From Xenoacremonium recifei (taxonomy: Eukaryota; Ascomycota; Sordariomycetes; Hypocreales; Nectriaceae), in the NCBI GenBank assembly GCA_012184525.1, contig WOFQ01000023.1, positions 62,001 to 126,000 on the forward strand: 64,000 nucleotides of DNA, in the 5' to 3' direction. The notes beneath the pieces were generated by a model. That model was given only the letters and a program-made list of their open reading frames with translations, was not told the origin of the DNA and made no database searches. Every line of letters begins with the position of its first letter. Positions within the stretch are counted from its first letter, which is position 1. Of the stretch, positions 45,901 through 57,428 are shown in pieces. A program made the translations under genes and the position numbers.

Positions 45901-46526
45901 GGGGTACGTGGCCTCGAGTTTCTCGAGCTTGCGTAGTCGTTGTCGAATGTCAGGGGGCAGTTCGGGAGTTGATGTCGTGGCCGCAGGTGTAGAATCAGCC
46001 TTCTTCGGTTGCGCTTTCGAGTCTTCGGTAGTAGCATTAGTTGTAGCAGACGCAGAGCCATCAGCGTCAGCCTCGCCATCTTGTGACTTTTCTGTCGCCT
46101 CCTCTTTCGCAGCGTCGTTATCGTCCGACCCATTCGCTTGCTCAGTCCCTTCCTCCGTCTTCTCTCCTGCCGCAGATGTAATTGAGATCGAAGGGGGCTT
46201 CGGGGTCCCCGCGCGACTCGGCTCCTCGCTATCGTCGATCACGAAGGCCTCCTCAAAGACAGCCGGGTCAGGATTCGCAGCGGCCTCGCCAAGCTCCGAG
46301 GGTTGCTTCTTAGGCTTGGGCCGCTTCGCGCCAGCCGGCGAGGCATCTTTCCGCCGCGACGACGAGGAGGCAGTGCGCGAGGGTGAATGGGAGGCATCGT
46401 TGATCGCCTTCTGACGGGCCTGCTCCTCGGCGATGGTCCGGTCGATGGCGCCTCTGATTCTCTAGAAGCGCATCAGCAGCCGCAGCGCAGCCTTGAACAA
46501 AACAAAAGAGTACCGACTTGAAACAT
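42922..46526 (-). CDS. IMH1: GRIP-domain golgin, IMH1 type
   Basis: Three exons, 46526-46518 (9 bp, MFQ), 46461-43025 and 42973-42922, give 1165 residues. The start MFQRIRGAIDRTIAEEQARQK matches fungal golgins. The long ORF begins at a GTG and is not the true start. An acidic, low-complexity N-terminus (about 20-130) is followed by almost continuous coiled coil (about 140-1090), interrupted near 480-540 by a Lys-rich KKNKKKKKGKGGAATTT linker. The C-terminal GRIP domain (about 1105-1160, TMYLKTIMLQFLEQKDGKLRAQLVPVLGKLL) includes the conserved Tyr that binds Arl1-GTP. The small last exon adds SDEKKWMEAVQHIEVR. The protein tethers endosome-derived vesicles at the trans-Golgi. The donor GTCGGT is weak; the last intron has a GCTAAC branch site. 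Confidence 0.9.
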
Positions 46527-47209
46527 GGTTGCGGGTGTATTAGCGGAACAGGTCTAGATCTATCAGTCCGTATGATAACCGTCTGGGAATCGTTCGTATT
46601 CGCGGAAACAAAGCTCCCGGTAAAAGAAAAGGGTAGTAAGTAGACAGAGCGCCTCAGGATCTCCTTTTCGGCATGGCGATGAATCCCCGGTTCCTCTCTG
46701 TCTGTCTGCAAAGACCACAGAGAGGGCGAAGGGAAAGTTGTTGGGAGGGAGGGATGAAAGAGGACAGAGAGGTTTGGCTTTAGAATAAGGTAAAAAGGTA
46801 TGGGGAAGGAGCCAACGTAAACGTAGCCTTCGTGGTTCCGCGCGGCGTCGGGCTTCAGGGGGGAAGGAGCGCTGGGAGGTGCTGTGGCTAATGGGTAGGC
46901 TCAGCCACGAGGTGGTGTAGGGTAGGGGATCGGCTAGGGTGCGTGCTGTGGCGCTTGCTGAGCTGGCTGGCTGTGGGCAGGCTTCCGATCGTGATGAGGT
47001 CACGTCTCTCTCTCTCTCTTCATCCTCTATTGTGTCCCGCCATTCGATTCCATTCTCTCACTCCTTTGCTTGCCTTTCTCTCCTGCCACACGCCGACGTG
47101 CTTTCCTTTTTTCGAGACTCAGCTTCCTTTTCTTTCCTTTTTCTCGTCCCGTGCGAAACCTCCAACACCACATCCATCCATCGAGATCTTCCAGCGACTT
47201 CACTTCACG
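46527..47209. other. Divergent promoter, golgin / lunapark
   Basis: 683 bases between head-to-head genes. It contains a (CT)n tract at 47005-47020 and pyrimidine-rich leader sequence before lunapark. The ORFs on either strand lack supported starts. Confidence 0.5.
47005..47020. repeat. CT dinucleotide tract
   Basis: About seven CT units in the leader of the lunapark gene; such tracts are common in fungal promoters. Confidence 0.8.
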
Positions 47210-48343
47210 ATGGTGGGCTTCTGGCCCTGGCGGGTATGTCACCATTTGTCACAACGCTTCTGTTCCTGACTAACTCCCCTCCAGAGCAGCGACTCCTCGC
47301 CCGCCTCCTTCGAAAAGACGCTGTCCTCGCTATCCGCCAAAATCACCGACACGCAAGCCCGTCTCGACCGGTTGCGTGCCTCGTCCCGCCGCGCAAAGGT
47401 GCTGTGGACACTATACCTGTCATTCGCCTACCTCGTCTGCGCCATCGTGCTGCTGCTGGTTGTCGGGTATAAGAACCTGGGCGCCTACGAGTGGACAGGG
47501 CTGGCTGGTGGACCGATACTGTAAGTGAGTGACTGTACTGTGCCTCACGCAGCCGTTAACTTGCTATACAACAGCATATATGCGATCCGGGCGGCCCTCA
47601 CCGGCATCTACAACTTCCGCATCGACTCCCTCGAGTCCCGCCTCAAGGAGTACCAGCAAGAGCGCGCCAAGACGATCCAGAAGCTCAAGGACGCCACCAA
47701 GTACGACTCAACACTCGAGCTCCTCGAGAAGTACGGCGGCGGCGAGGCCAAACCACCCGGCGCACCCAAGAAGAAGCCCTCCGACGGCGAAGGCTCTCCC
47801 AGCAAAGACGCCCAAAACTCCCCCAACACAACTCCAAACCGCACGCGCCTCCCTCCGCCTCCAACAGCCAACATCCCGCGACCCTCCGACCCTTCCACGA
47901 TGCCGATGCCGATGCCGCTCCCCGGCGCCGAATTCGCTCCCAACGCCGACTTCCACCCCTTACCGCCTCCCATATATGCGCCGCCCGAATCGCACTGGTA
48001 CGACCGCATCTTCGACGTGCTCCTCGGCGAGGACGAAACCGCCCCCAAGAACCGCATCGTGCTGCTCTGCCGCGCCTGCCGCCTCGTCAACGGCCAGGCG
48101 CCTCCGGGAACCAAGACGCTCGCCGACGTTGGGGCCTGGAAGTGCATGGCGTGCGGTGCGTTGAATGGTGAGATGGATGAGGGGGCAAGGATTGTGCGCG
48201 AGGTGCTGGCGGAGCAGGCGGAAGAAGAGGAGGAGGAGGAGAATAGTAGTTCGAGTGATGCTGTGGAGGTGAGCAAGGAGGATGTTCCGGTGCCGGAGGA
48301 GGAGAGCTCAGGGGCGCGGAAGAGAAAGGGCAAGGGCAAGTAG
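47210..48343 (+). CDS. LNP1: Lunapark, ER three-way-junction protein
   Basis: Three exons, 47210-47233 (24 bp, MVGFWPWR), 47285-47520 and 47575-48343, give 342 residues. Two closely spaced membrane segments (about 55-80, VLWTLYLSFAYLVCAIVLLLVVGY, and about 90-110, LAGGPILIYAIRAALTGIYNF) are flanked by coiled coils (FEKTLSSLSAKITDTQARLDRL and SRLKEYQQERAKTIQKLKDAT). After a Pro-rich linker comes the C4 zinc ribbon of the family, CRACRLVNGQAPPGT...WKCMACGALNG (about 258-290). The tail is acidic then basic (EEEEEEENSSSS, ARKRKGKGK). Lunapark stabilises ER network junctions, balancing Sey1/atlastin. Splice phases close exactly, and the last intron has a GTTAAC-type branch site. Confidence 0.93.
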
Positions 48344-48987
48344 ATTCGTTAGCTTTGTGGTCAGTCAGTTCAACGCCTAGAGATCGATTGTGTGTCATAA
48401 TGAGCATGAGCATCCATCCCTCCCCCCTATTCCCCCTTTTCCACTTACTCAACTTACCCTACAACACCTCACAAGCATTGACACAGATATCAAAAATCAT
48501 GCCTCATAGTCTATCTATAATCCGTTACGATGTGCCTCCCAAAATACATAAGCCAAATCACCAACACATCCTCCACCACCTTCATCCCCTTTCCATGTAT
48601 ATGTAATCGTATGAGTGTATCGTAATTGTGGTGAGTCCTGGTTTCAAGAGCAGGATACTCGGGACATTGGGCCGTCATGGCCATACAAGAGAGGTATCCA
48701 GATGCTGCACAGGACTTGAATAAAGGAGTGAAGGGTGCTGAGGCACATGAGTGAGGGACTAGACAAGTAAAATGAGTCTTGGCCAGAGACGGACGGACGG
48801 ACGGAGTCTTTGTTTGTGTGTTCGCTGTGTATCCCGTTTTGCTTGCTTGCGTGCTTTGCCTTGCCTTGTGAGTGCTTGATCAAAACGTACGTACGTTTTC
48901 TTTTGGAAATCATCATGAGGAAATCAGTCAGTCAGTCAGTCCAGTCAGTCAGGAGGCACAATGTCCAAACGTCTTCCTGTCTGCCGT
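48344..48987. other. Convergent 3' flanks with tetranucleotide tracts
   Basis: 644 bases between lunapark and the kinase. It carries (GGAC)4 at about 48788-48804 and (TCAG)n at about 48924-48952, the latter close to the kinase stop. No gene is seen. Confidence 0.6.
48924..48952. repeat. (TCAG)n microsatellite
   Basis: About seven tetramer units, interrupted once by an extra C. A companion (GGAC)4 tract lies 120 bases to the left. Confidence 0.8.
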
Positions 48988-50710
48988 CTACCGCTTTCTC
49001 ACTTCCGCCGCCCATCCCTCGATGCCCTCGCCGCGGCTGCCCACCTCAATGCCCTCGATCTTCAGGCCCTTCATGCCCGGCGTGTCCTCCAGCCAGGCGT
49101 GACCTGCCATGCCGCCGGCGTTGGCCCGACGCTCCGGCACCAGCTCCAGCATCGGTGACAGAAAGTCCGAGATGCGCTTCGCGTCCTCCTCCTTGAAGTG
49201 GTACTTCTCCCGCAGCACGTCGGGAAGCGCCCAGTGTCGAAGTCGGTGGATGTTCCTGAGCTCGCCCTTGCGGTTGAAGATTTCTTGACTCCATTTCCCA
49301 CTAAGGCAGAGCGACTTCGGGAACGGTCCTAGCAGCTCGATGATTTGGGCGATATGGTCGTCGTCCTTGCCGTACTTGGTTCCCGACTGCGGATCAAACA
49401 AGTAATCGCCAGTTATGAGTTCGAAGACCTGAAAGGAAAGGGGGTCTGTCAGCATACAGTACAGAACAACAAGAGTTTAAGAAGCATACCATAGCAGCCA
49501 TGCTCCAGACATCAGTGCTGGCACCCCATTTGGCCCCCAAGATCACCTCTGGTGATCGATACTGTCTTGTCTGGATGTCGTTGGTGAAGTGGTGGTTCAC
49601 CCAGCACGCGTTTCCGAGATCTGCAATCTTGACACTGATAATGTCAAAGGCGTGAGCATCTTCGGCTTTGCGCTTCTCGCCCGTTGAGGCAGACGGGCTG
49701 CTATTGTTGCTGCCCTTATCGAGGGAGATGCCGGATACTTCCCGAGTAAGGAGATCTCTGCAAGAGCCGCACATTAGCTAGGTCCCGTCATTCATGACTC
49801 TTTCCCGTCAACACCTACGCGGACTTTTCTCTCTGATGTTGCTGCTGGGCCTCGTCGTTCGGTTTCGGTGATGATGCGTTGCTGGCTATATACGCGAGTC
49901 AGTCACTTAACTGGTCAGTCCACAGTTGAATGAGAACTCACCGTCGTTCAGGACGCCCGCCAGACTTGAGTGGGATCCCGGGGTTGGGAAGAGGTTGTTA
50001 TGGTTGAAGGAAGTGTTCAGCGGCGAAGGGAGCGGCTGGCTGCCCGTGATCAACGTCCGCCTCCTACGACGGCCGTTGCGGTTGCTGTTCTCTTTGTCGG
50101 CGGACTCGGGCTTGACCACGCGCTTAACGATTTGCTCGACGTCGCCAATCTCGATCAGCACATTCTCGGGCTTCAGATCCGTGTGGATGATACCGCACTC
50201 GCGGTGCAGATAGTCGAGGCCCAGCAGCACCTGTTTAGTGATCTGCTTGACCAGCGTCATCGGGATGCCGCGGTGGTTCCATCTCTTGATCAGGCCCAGC
50301 AGGTTCTCGCCCAGCACCTCGAACACCATACAGACGTGTGTGCCGTTGGGGCCCTTGTGCTCGAACGAGTCCAGCAGGCTGACGACGTGTTTCCGCCCCG
50401 GATGGTCAGGCTTGGCCTGGACGATCTTGTTCAGCAGCTTCACCTCGTCGATAGCCGTCTCCGTGTAATGCGCGGCTGACCGCACCACCTTCAAGGCGAC
50501 GTGCTTGCCGTTGGTGTTGTCCCGCGACAGCCAGACCGTCGAGAAGTGTCCCCAGCCGAGCTTGCGCACCACCGTGTATTTGCCATCCTTGAACTTCTCG
50601 CCCACCTGGACGGGATGGTAGCCGCCCTTGCAGTAATCCTCGGAATCCTCCTCATCGGCCGTGTTCTCATTGGGATCGTCGACGGACGAGGACGAGGGCG
50701 AGTGCGCCAT
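48988..50710 (-). CDS. SRPK-family serine/threonine kinase (Sky1/Dsk1-like)
   Basis: Four exons, 50710-49942, 49885-49819, 49757-49490 and 49428-48988, give 514 residues. The ATG at 50710 (MAHSPSSSS) is used; the ORF continues upstream only to a TTG. Motifs: DYCKGGYHPVQVGEKF, the SRPK entry signature, at 25-40; ATP Lys74 in HVALKVV; catalytic loop HTDLKPEN at 176-183. A basic, low-complexity spacer (about 200-330) splits the kinase lobe, as in SRPKs. ADLGNACW has DLG instead of DFG, which is normal for this family, followed by TRQYRSPEVILG and the C-lobe. SRPKs phosphorylate SR/RGG-type mRNA-binding proteins and influence splicing and mRNA export. The small 67-bp exon lies in the spacer and could vary without harming the kinase fold. 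Confidence 0.94.
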
Positions 50711-53700
50711 CGTGGACAATTGGTGCGATCTAGACGGCGGGCAAGACGGACCAGGTTAGCAAGCGTCAACAAACTTTGAAGGCATGGATGGCGGTGGAGC
50801 AATCAATCGCTGAAGCAAGCGAGACGGAGATGTGATGTTCAAGATAGCGCAAGAGGGGCGTCGGGCGGCGAAGAGGAGGGGCGAAAGAAAATGGCGGGGA
50901 AGGCCTTGCGCTGAGCGGTGCGGTGCGGTGACAGTAGTAGCAGCAATAGCATCAGTGAGCAGGCTGACGCCGCCGCCGACCGACTCGGTAGAAGAACAAG
51001 CGCGGAAACCCATGAGCTGCTGCTGCGTGCGCGTTGAGGCACCATAAGAGCCTTTCCCGTCAACTACAACGGGCTTGCACCGGTGAGCTCAACAGGCGCG
51101 CAAGGGTCGGAGGTGAGGCGGTTCCCCAAGAGGATGAGCTAGACGGGTGCAGAGGGACGGAACGGGGTCTAACGAGCCCAACTCCAGGTAGCGCAAAAGG
51201 GAAGAGAGTAGATCAGATCCGAAGCTGGAGGGAGGGTGAGGGGAACCTTGTCTTGAGGAAGCTCATCGCGTCTGCTGCTGGCTCATGGCGCGTAGCTCAG
51301 ACAGCTCTCTGCGTGCGCTCTCGCAGCTATAAAGGCGGCGAGGCGAGTCTCCTCGTGTGGAGACGGAGGACGGACAGGTAGAGGAAGAAGAGTCGAAGAG
51401 GGCGGAGGGGCTTGATGCGCTCGCTATAAGAGGGCCAAGGGTCCGCTACACAAGGCAAGGCGGGGACGCGGGAGGGGGATCAGACAGAAGAAGAAGACGG
51501 CGAGGGAGAACGAGCGCGGCGAGAAGGATGCCCGCTGAGAAGAGCGAGCGAGCGGGCGAGGCAGGGGAGGCCGACGGTTTTGCTCTGCTGCAGCCGGGAT
51601 GCGAGCTGTCTGTGTGCGTGCGTGTGTGCGTGCGCGAGCAGGACGGACGGGAGTGGTGGCAGCTGACAAGGTCGAGGACGAGTTCGAGCAGAGAGAGGTA
51701 CCAGGGCCCGTAGCGGTTCGGCTGCTGCTGTTGTTGGGGAACGGCGATCGGCGTCGGTGTCGATAGCAATGGCGCCGGCGTTGCTGATGCGATGCCAATA
51801 TTGACGTCTGGCAAGACGGGAGAGACGAGAATCAACAGTTGACGACCAACGGTAATGGCGGCGGTGGACGGAGGCGGCGGGCGGCAGTCAGTCAGTCTCT
51901 GAGAAGCGGTGGGTTGGGCGTCTTGGTTCGCTTCGATGCAGCAGCCACCCAACGCAACGCCAGAGCAGAGCAGAGCTGCCAGTAATGCCGGGGATTGGAT
52001 GTCTGGGATGCGGTAAATCCAGCGTCTCGGACCAGCGTCGGTGCCAGTGCCAGTGCCACCACCACCAGGTCTGGCGAGACCAGTTCCAGTGGCCGTTCCA
52101 GTTGCAGTTCCAGTCCAACCAACCACCATAACACTCGACCAGAGAAAGCACCAAAGACGCCCGCTCTCAGCCCAGCAGCAGCCAGTGCCAGCCCAGCAAA
52201 GCGGCCAAGCGTGCATGTCCAGGTCCCATGCATGTCCCATGGACCCCCCATGCCCTTGCCCATGCCCATGCCGTAGTCGATGCAGCCACCCATCCTCCTC
52301 CGAAAGGACGGGACTGGCTCAGGCGATTTCAGTGGCGGCGGTAGGCACGCATGTGCATCTCAGATGGCCCACCTCGCAAAACACAACTCCAGGTCCCAGG
52401 AGTATGGTCTTCTTCTTCGTCTTTGCTCTATCGTGTTGCTGCAAGCCGCTTGTCGTGCCTTGCTGATCTGTTGTTGGAGCCCAGCACCACTAACAACACA
52501 GGGCTGTAAGGCCCCGAAAACAGGCGAGTCCACTCGGCCGGCCCGTCCACTCGTTGCCTGTAGTGTATACATGATGTGCCTCTAGCGCCTCCGCCGTCAT
52601 TGATGAGGGGGAGAGGACGCGCGCCTGTGAAAGCTGCCAGCAACCACTAGGCTGAGCGAAGGAAATGAAAATGTAGCGCATCGAGGACTCCCTCAATGGC
52701 CACATTATCATTGTGTGACCACGGGCAAGGGGAAGAACATGCGCAAAAAAGGGGGAGCAACAAGAAATTAGACACCAGCATTGGGAGCACAATCAGGGGC
52801 AGGGCAGGGTGGTAGGGAAGTTCGTTTCTGTACGTACCCGACGGGCTGGGGGCTTGCCGCCTCCATGGTGATGATGGGTTTCAACACCTCCTTCTTGCGC
52901 TTCTTGGGCGCCGAATTGCTGCCATTAACGGACGCTGGCGACGCCGGGGGCGGCTTCTGCGGTTCCGTGGGTTGTGTGCCGTTCATTATGATATGTTTAT
53001 TTTTCTCTTTTTCGTAATTTTTGGTTAAGAATATCTCGCTTGGGCGCTCGATGGACGGACGATGTAGTATTCGCCTAACGAAGAGAGCTGTTGCTTGTTT
53101 CTCGGATGTTGTCGCGGGTGACGAGGTGTGGGAGTCTGGCGTGAACAATCTCGCTGAATACAAGACTGCGTCGCAATGGAGGTCTCGTCGGGATGGGGTT
53201 TGGTGTCAAAGTGCAGTAGGATGGAGAGTAGATTCCGAAGTCCCTCTGCGTATTTCAATTCGGCAGCGGCTCGTGGGTGTCGTGTCGCAAATCGTGGCGG
53301 CGCAAAGAGTCAGGTCGCTCTGCACTGGTCGTAGCACCCGGGCTAATGGTGGCGGCGTCGGTCAAACGAAGCAAACCGGCGAATGAATCGTGTCAATGGA
53401 ACCCAAAATCGTAGGGCGTTCCGTCTTCCTTGTCGCAAGGCGTCAGCTCAATTCAGGCCTTGCATGCTGTTCTGCAGGGCAACGAAGTTCCCTCACATCA
53501 GCCTGCGGCAGCAGTGTAGAAGGACACTTGGGAATTGATAAGGGAAGGTGAAGTGAAGCAAGCAAGGTGGGGGAGGGGAAAGGAGGAAGGGAAGGCCGAT
53601 TTTGTTGCTGGTGCGTTGGTGCAGGTGATGACCAAGAACGAGACGTTTCCTTCGGTTCCGAATGTTCAGGGTCATTGAAAACCGAACCCCCAGATGCGCG

Positions 53701-55573
53701 CCAGGAACCCTGGAGGTCGAGGGAAACAGTCTGTTGTTGACTTGGCATGATGCGGGCATCCTCGGGCGAGGGAAAGCTGCGGCTTTTGCGACGGGCAGAC
53801 GGGCTGGCAGAACATCCAATGCATCGTTGCAGAGCCAGAGGACTGGCAAGGGAAGAAGACAGACAGGAACTCACCGGAGATAGCCGCGACTTAGAAGGAC
53901 GGCAAAACGCTGGTGTATAGTGATGCTTCCTTCAGCTTCTCAGAGCTGAGCGCTGTTGCTGCTGTTGGAGGAGCTCAGGCCGGAGCTGTGACAAAACAGA
54001 AATACAGTACAGTTACAGAGGGGAAAAGGCCCGGGAGCTAAAAGCTGAAGAAGGATGGAATGATGCTTGTTTTTGGTCGTAAAGAGCCTAGTCCTCTGGT
54101 AGCTCAGGCCGGACGAGCCTACGGATACTGGAGATGGATGTTGAGGACGGAGAAAAAAAAAAGGGCCTGGTTGAAGCCGGCCGTGGAGGTACGTATTCGG
54201 CAGTATCGTGATGTGATGGCCTGCGTTGGGCAGGGCAGGGCAAGCGTGGCGATGCGATGGACGCTCCTTCCCTGCAGCCAGTTGTGTTGTCTTTTATTCA
54301 ATTTTTATGAAGACGGATTATCTCATCTCGCGAATCACGTATTCACGTCAATTCGTCTCGCACATTGCAGCGCCTCTATTCGCTCCCGTGTTGATTTGCG
54401 GTCCGAGACACGTTCTGAGACTGAGACTGAACGTTGCCAGGGAGTCCCGCATGCTGGGCTTCGCATCCAGGCCCAGGGTCCAGCGATGCCTCTTCATGGA
54501 TAGACAGACACATCGATCAGAGGGCATTCCCGCATCCGATTTCTTGGAATGCACTAACTCTGCTCCTATAAAGCATGACATAGGGCTCGTGCCTCGAAAG
54601 ATAAAGCACCTTATAGCCTTTTGCTTATACTTTGCACGTTCTCCTCCACTCACATTGAATTGGGCGGCGGCGTCAGGCGCTGGGCCGGGCCCTTCTGTGA
54701 CGTCACAGGCTTTGGCGAGTCACTCACTGTTTTCATCTATCCACATCGTCTATCCACCTCGTCTATCTCATCTGCTGCCCAGCATAAGCAGAGTCACAAT
54801 CTTCTCGTCGGGCAGCCGTTCTTAGCAAAGCCTTGATTTCTGTCCCGCTATGTCATCATTACCAGTGCATACTCAACCCCTCCCCTGTCACCGTCTCGCC
54901 ATCACATGCCGCTATTCACGATAACTGCCCGACATAGCCTCAGGTATCAGATAGTCCAGAGACATGCATAGTCCCGAGGGCTCACCGTCTGTCTAAACGC
55001 CAACTACCGGAACCCAAGACAGCGCCGTTCGAGAGATGATAGGGCCTAAAGCACTGTCACAAGGACTCAGCCAGCCGCGCCTCGTCCATCATCACCCTTA
55101 TTGGATCAGTTGTCTCACCTCGGTGCCGTGGCCCTGCTTCGTCGTCAGCTGCCCAGCCCGACTATCCGCAGTCCCATGTGATCTCTTAAAAGATATGCCC
55201 TTAAAGAGCACCTTACTTGCACATGACTTTTGCATGAAAATGCAAGAATAGTGTCACCGACAGGCTTTCACATACTCTTCCAGCTTTTGTAAATTGCACA
55301 TGCTACAAGCTGAGGCGCTTGTCACTCAACGTAGCCTGCATGAGAATAACTCCAAGAGCAGAAGAGCAGTCACCAAATAGGTCATTGCAGATGACTAGGT
55401 TGAAATCGACTGTGATTACCATTTTCTTTGGATACCTCTGTCGCCTCCTTCCTCACCCTTTCAACGCCATAACGCCATTCCCAAGGGAGACGGGCCGTAG
55501 AACACCAAGCCTCGCCAACCGTCTGCTGTACACGTCCAGTAATCCTTCTTCACAGCCACAGTACACCCCCCGC
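50711..55573. other. 4.9-kb region with no firm gene
   Basis: The left part is the kinase promoter and leader. Between 51.4 and 52.3 kb both strands are low complexity (GTGCCAGTGCCA-like and CATGCC runs), giving long but meaningless ORFs. One small Lys-rich ORF at 52768-52986 is listed separately. From 53.0 to 55.5 kb I find no ORF that combines an ATG, protein-like composition and splice connections. tRNA and 5S-like patterns were looked for and not found. It may hold non-coding transcripts. Confidence 0.5.
52768..52986 (-). CDS. Candidate small protein or first exon, unknown function
   Basis: From the ATG at 52986 the frame reads MNGTQPTEPQKPPPASPASV and then a basic, nuclear-signal-like APKKRKKEVLKPIITMEAAS. 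Unspliced it ends after 72 residues in CPAPDCAPNAGV. A GTACGT donor at 52837 could instead splice it to a later exon. One acceptor before 52558 would add RVDGPAEWTRLFSG and further residues, but I cannot support it. I do not recognise the protein. It is the only protein-like frame in a 4.9-kb gap, hence its inclusion with low confidence. Confidence 0.25.
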   Translation of the reverse strand: MNGTQPTEPQKPPPASPASVNGSNSAPKKRKKEVLKPIITMEAASPQPVGYVQKRTSLPPCPAPDCAPNAGV

Positions 55574-57007
55574 TCAAGCTGCTCTCTTCTTCTTCTGTGT
55601 CATCTTGCGGAAAGCCTCCATGCCGCCGGCACCAAGGGGCCGATGATCCATCGAACGTGTTCCATCGAAAGTGCTCTTCGGTGCAATCGTGTAGCTCGAC
55701 GGCAGGTTTGCCATACGGGCCTGATTGTTGGATCGAGCAGGGGCCAGGAAGCGCTCACGCTCCGCATCTCGTGCCGACTGCGCAGGGCGTTGCGTAAGAC
55801 TGAACTGAGAGTTGGCCTTTTGGCGCTGTGCAAGTTTGGCAGCCCTGAGAAGTATGTTAGTCAAAGGATACGCATATGGAGACAAAATAGATGCACGTAC
55901 TCATAATCAAATTCCCTCGTCTCAATCTGTCGCTTCTTGTAGTCGTCCGTCCGCTTCAGGATAGGTCGGCTCCATTCTCCCAACAATCTCTGAGCCAGGC
56001 GCTTGATACTCGCCTCGGGCCGCTTGCTGCGGGTATAGAAGAAGACGACTTTGCCAATTCCACTGCTCAGGAGGGCCTCTTTCTCGATGTTCAACTTGGT
56101 CAGAGCCACAAAGATGTCGCGCTGGATGTTGAAGGCCGGTAGGGATCCGTCGTTGAGGGGCTCAAGGAAGAACTTGACATGCTGCAAGAAGTTGGTATCC
56201 GGGTCGAGCACCGCATGTTGTACGTTATTGCGATTCAGGATAGCTGTGACTTCTGGGAGCAACTTCAACTTGTGTAGGGCAGGCTGTCCGGCTTCACGCG
56301 CCGCGTTGTCGGCCCGGCAAGCGCCTTCCATCTTGAGCTTGAGTTCGGCCAACTGCTCATCAATCTCGTCCTCGAGGTCCTATTAAATATTCCTGTTAGC
56401 AAAGAGATTACCCAGATTTGGCCGGGATGCGGCGTACAATCTCATCCTTCTTCTTGCGCTTGCCAGCGCTGGGCTTCTTGATGGCCGCATCCAAAGCTCG
56501 GTCGATGGCTCGTTTCCGTCGTTCTTCCGGGGATAAATGGTCCTCATTCTCTGGCTCCGGAGTTGCAGGCTTAGCTCGAGGTCGTCGTTCGCCATCGCCT
56601 GCGCGCCTCGCTCGTCTAGGCTTCTGGGCTCCATCATCTGCATCGCTCATGGCCACGTCGTCATCTCGTTCCCGATCCCGACGCTTCTTCTCTCGACGGC
56701 CCTCCCGGGGCTTCCTAGCGGCTTCTCCATCGGCGCGCTTCCTCTTACTTGCTTTGAGTGTTCGTGCGATGTCCTCATCGATATCGACGGGTCGTTCTTC
56801 GATGTTGGCGGTTTCCGGGTCGTAATCTTCGAACTGGTCCTCGTCCACCTCCGAGAGCATGTCAGACTCACGATCCGAGTCCGCAGCTGCTATTTCATCT
56901 TGGATCTCCTGCTGCTCCGCATTGTCATCGACATTCTCGTCGGCCTCGACAATGTCTTCAACGGGCGACCTTGCTGGCGACCCAGCCGCCGATTCGTGGT
57001 CCGACAT
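55574..57007 (-). CDS. IWS1: Transcription elongation factor IWS1/SPN1
   Basis: Three exons, 57007-56438, 56379-55901 and 55844-55574, give 439 residues. An acidic, disordered N-terminus (about 1-80, EADENVDDNAEQQEIQDEIAAADS) is followed by a strongly basic segment (REGRREKKRRDRERDDD). The TFIIS N-terminal-like domain spans about 200-350, with DLEDEIDEQLAELKLKMEGAC, LHKLKLLPEVTAILNRNNV, KFFLEPLNDGSLPAFNIQRDIFVALTKL and KRLAQRLLGEWSRPILKR. The tail RSMDHRPLGAGGMEAFRKMTQKKKR is conserved in Iws1. The protein binds Spt6 and histones and travels with RNA polymerase II. The introns have GTACGC and GTACGT donors and GCTAAC and ACTAAC branch sites. A tight phase match supports the model. Confidence 0.95.
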
Positions 57008-57428
57008 GGCGGCCTAGGTTGCGAAAGCGGGTGGTGATCCAAGAAACAAAGACAGACTACCAAATCGAAGGCCGTAAAGTGGGAATAGGCAGCTCTGTGC
57101 GATGAATGCGGACAATTTTTCTTCGCGGATTGGGCTGCTACGAGAAGCAACTTTCTTTGACACCTTGAGGCGCGACCAGAGAAGCTAGGAAGTTGTGAAC
57201 CCCTGCCAGCTGACTAAGGTTATTAGCGGCCTCAGGCAGAAAGCGATTTGTTTACTTTGGCGCAGGGTTGTCGACAATGATGCAAGCTAAGAGCAGCTAC
57301 CCGTCAGGAAACTCTTCAGACACCTTCACATAACTCTCACCTCACCAGCGAAGAATAAAACCCCCATGTCGACTCTGTAACCAGATTTTTTACTGTTTTC
57401 ATATCACCATTCGCAGTCTGCACTCGCC
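57008..57428. other. Divergent promoter, IWS1 / Brr6-like gene
   Basis: 421 bases between head-to-head starts. No recognised motif or ORF. Confidence 0.55.

Noticed and set aside
51446..52240. 264-codon minus-strand ORF, and matching plus-strand ORFs
   Set aside because: Driven by low-complexity GTGCCA/CATGCC repeats; Gly/Thr and Trp-rich product without domains, frames open on both strands.
54226..54825. 199-codon plus-strand ORF
   Set aside because: Begins at a non-ATG codon and has no recognisable domain or splice context.
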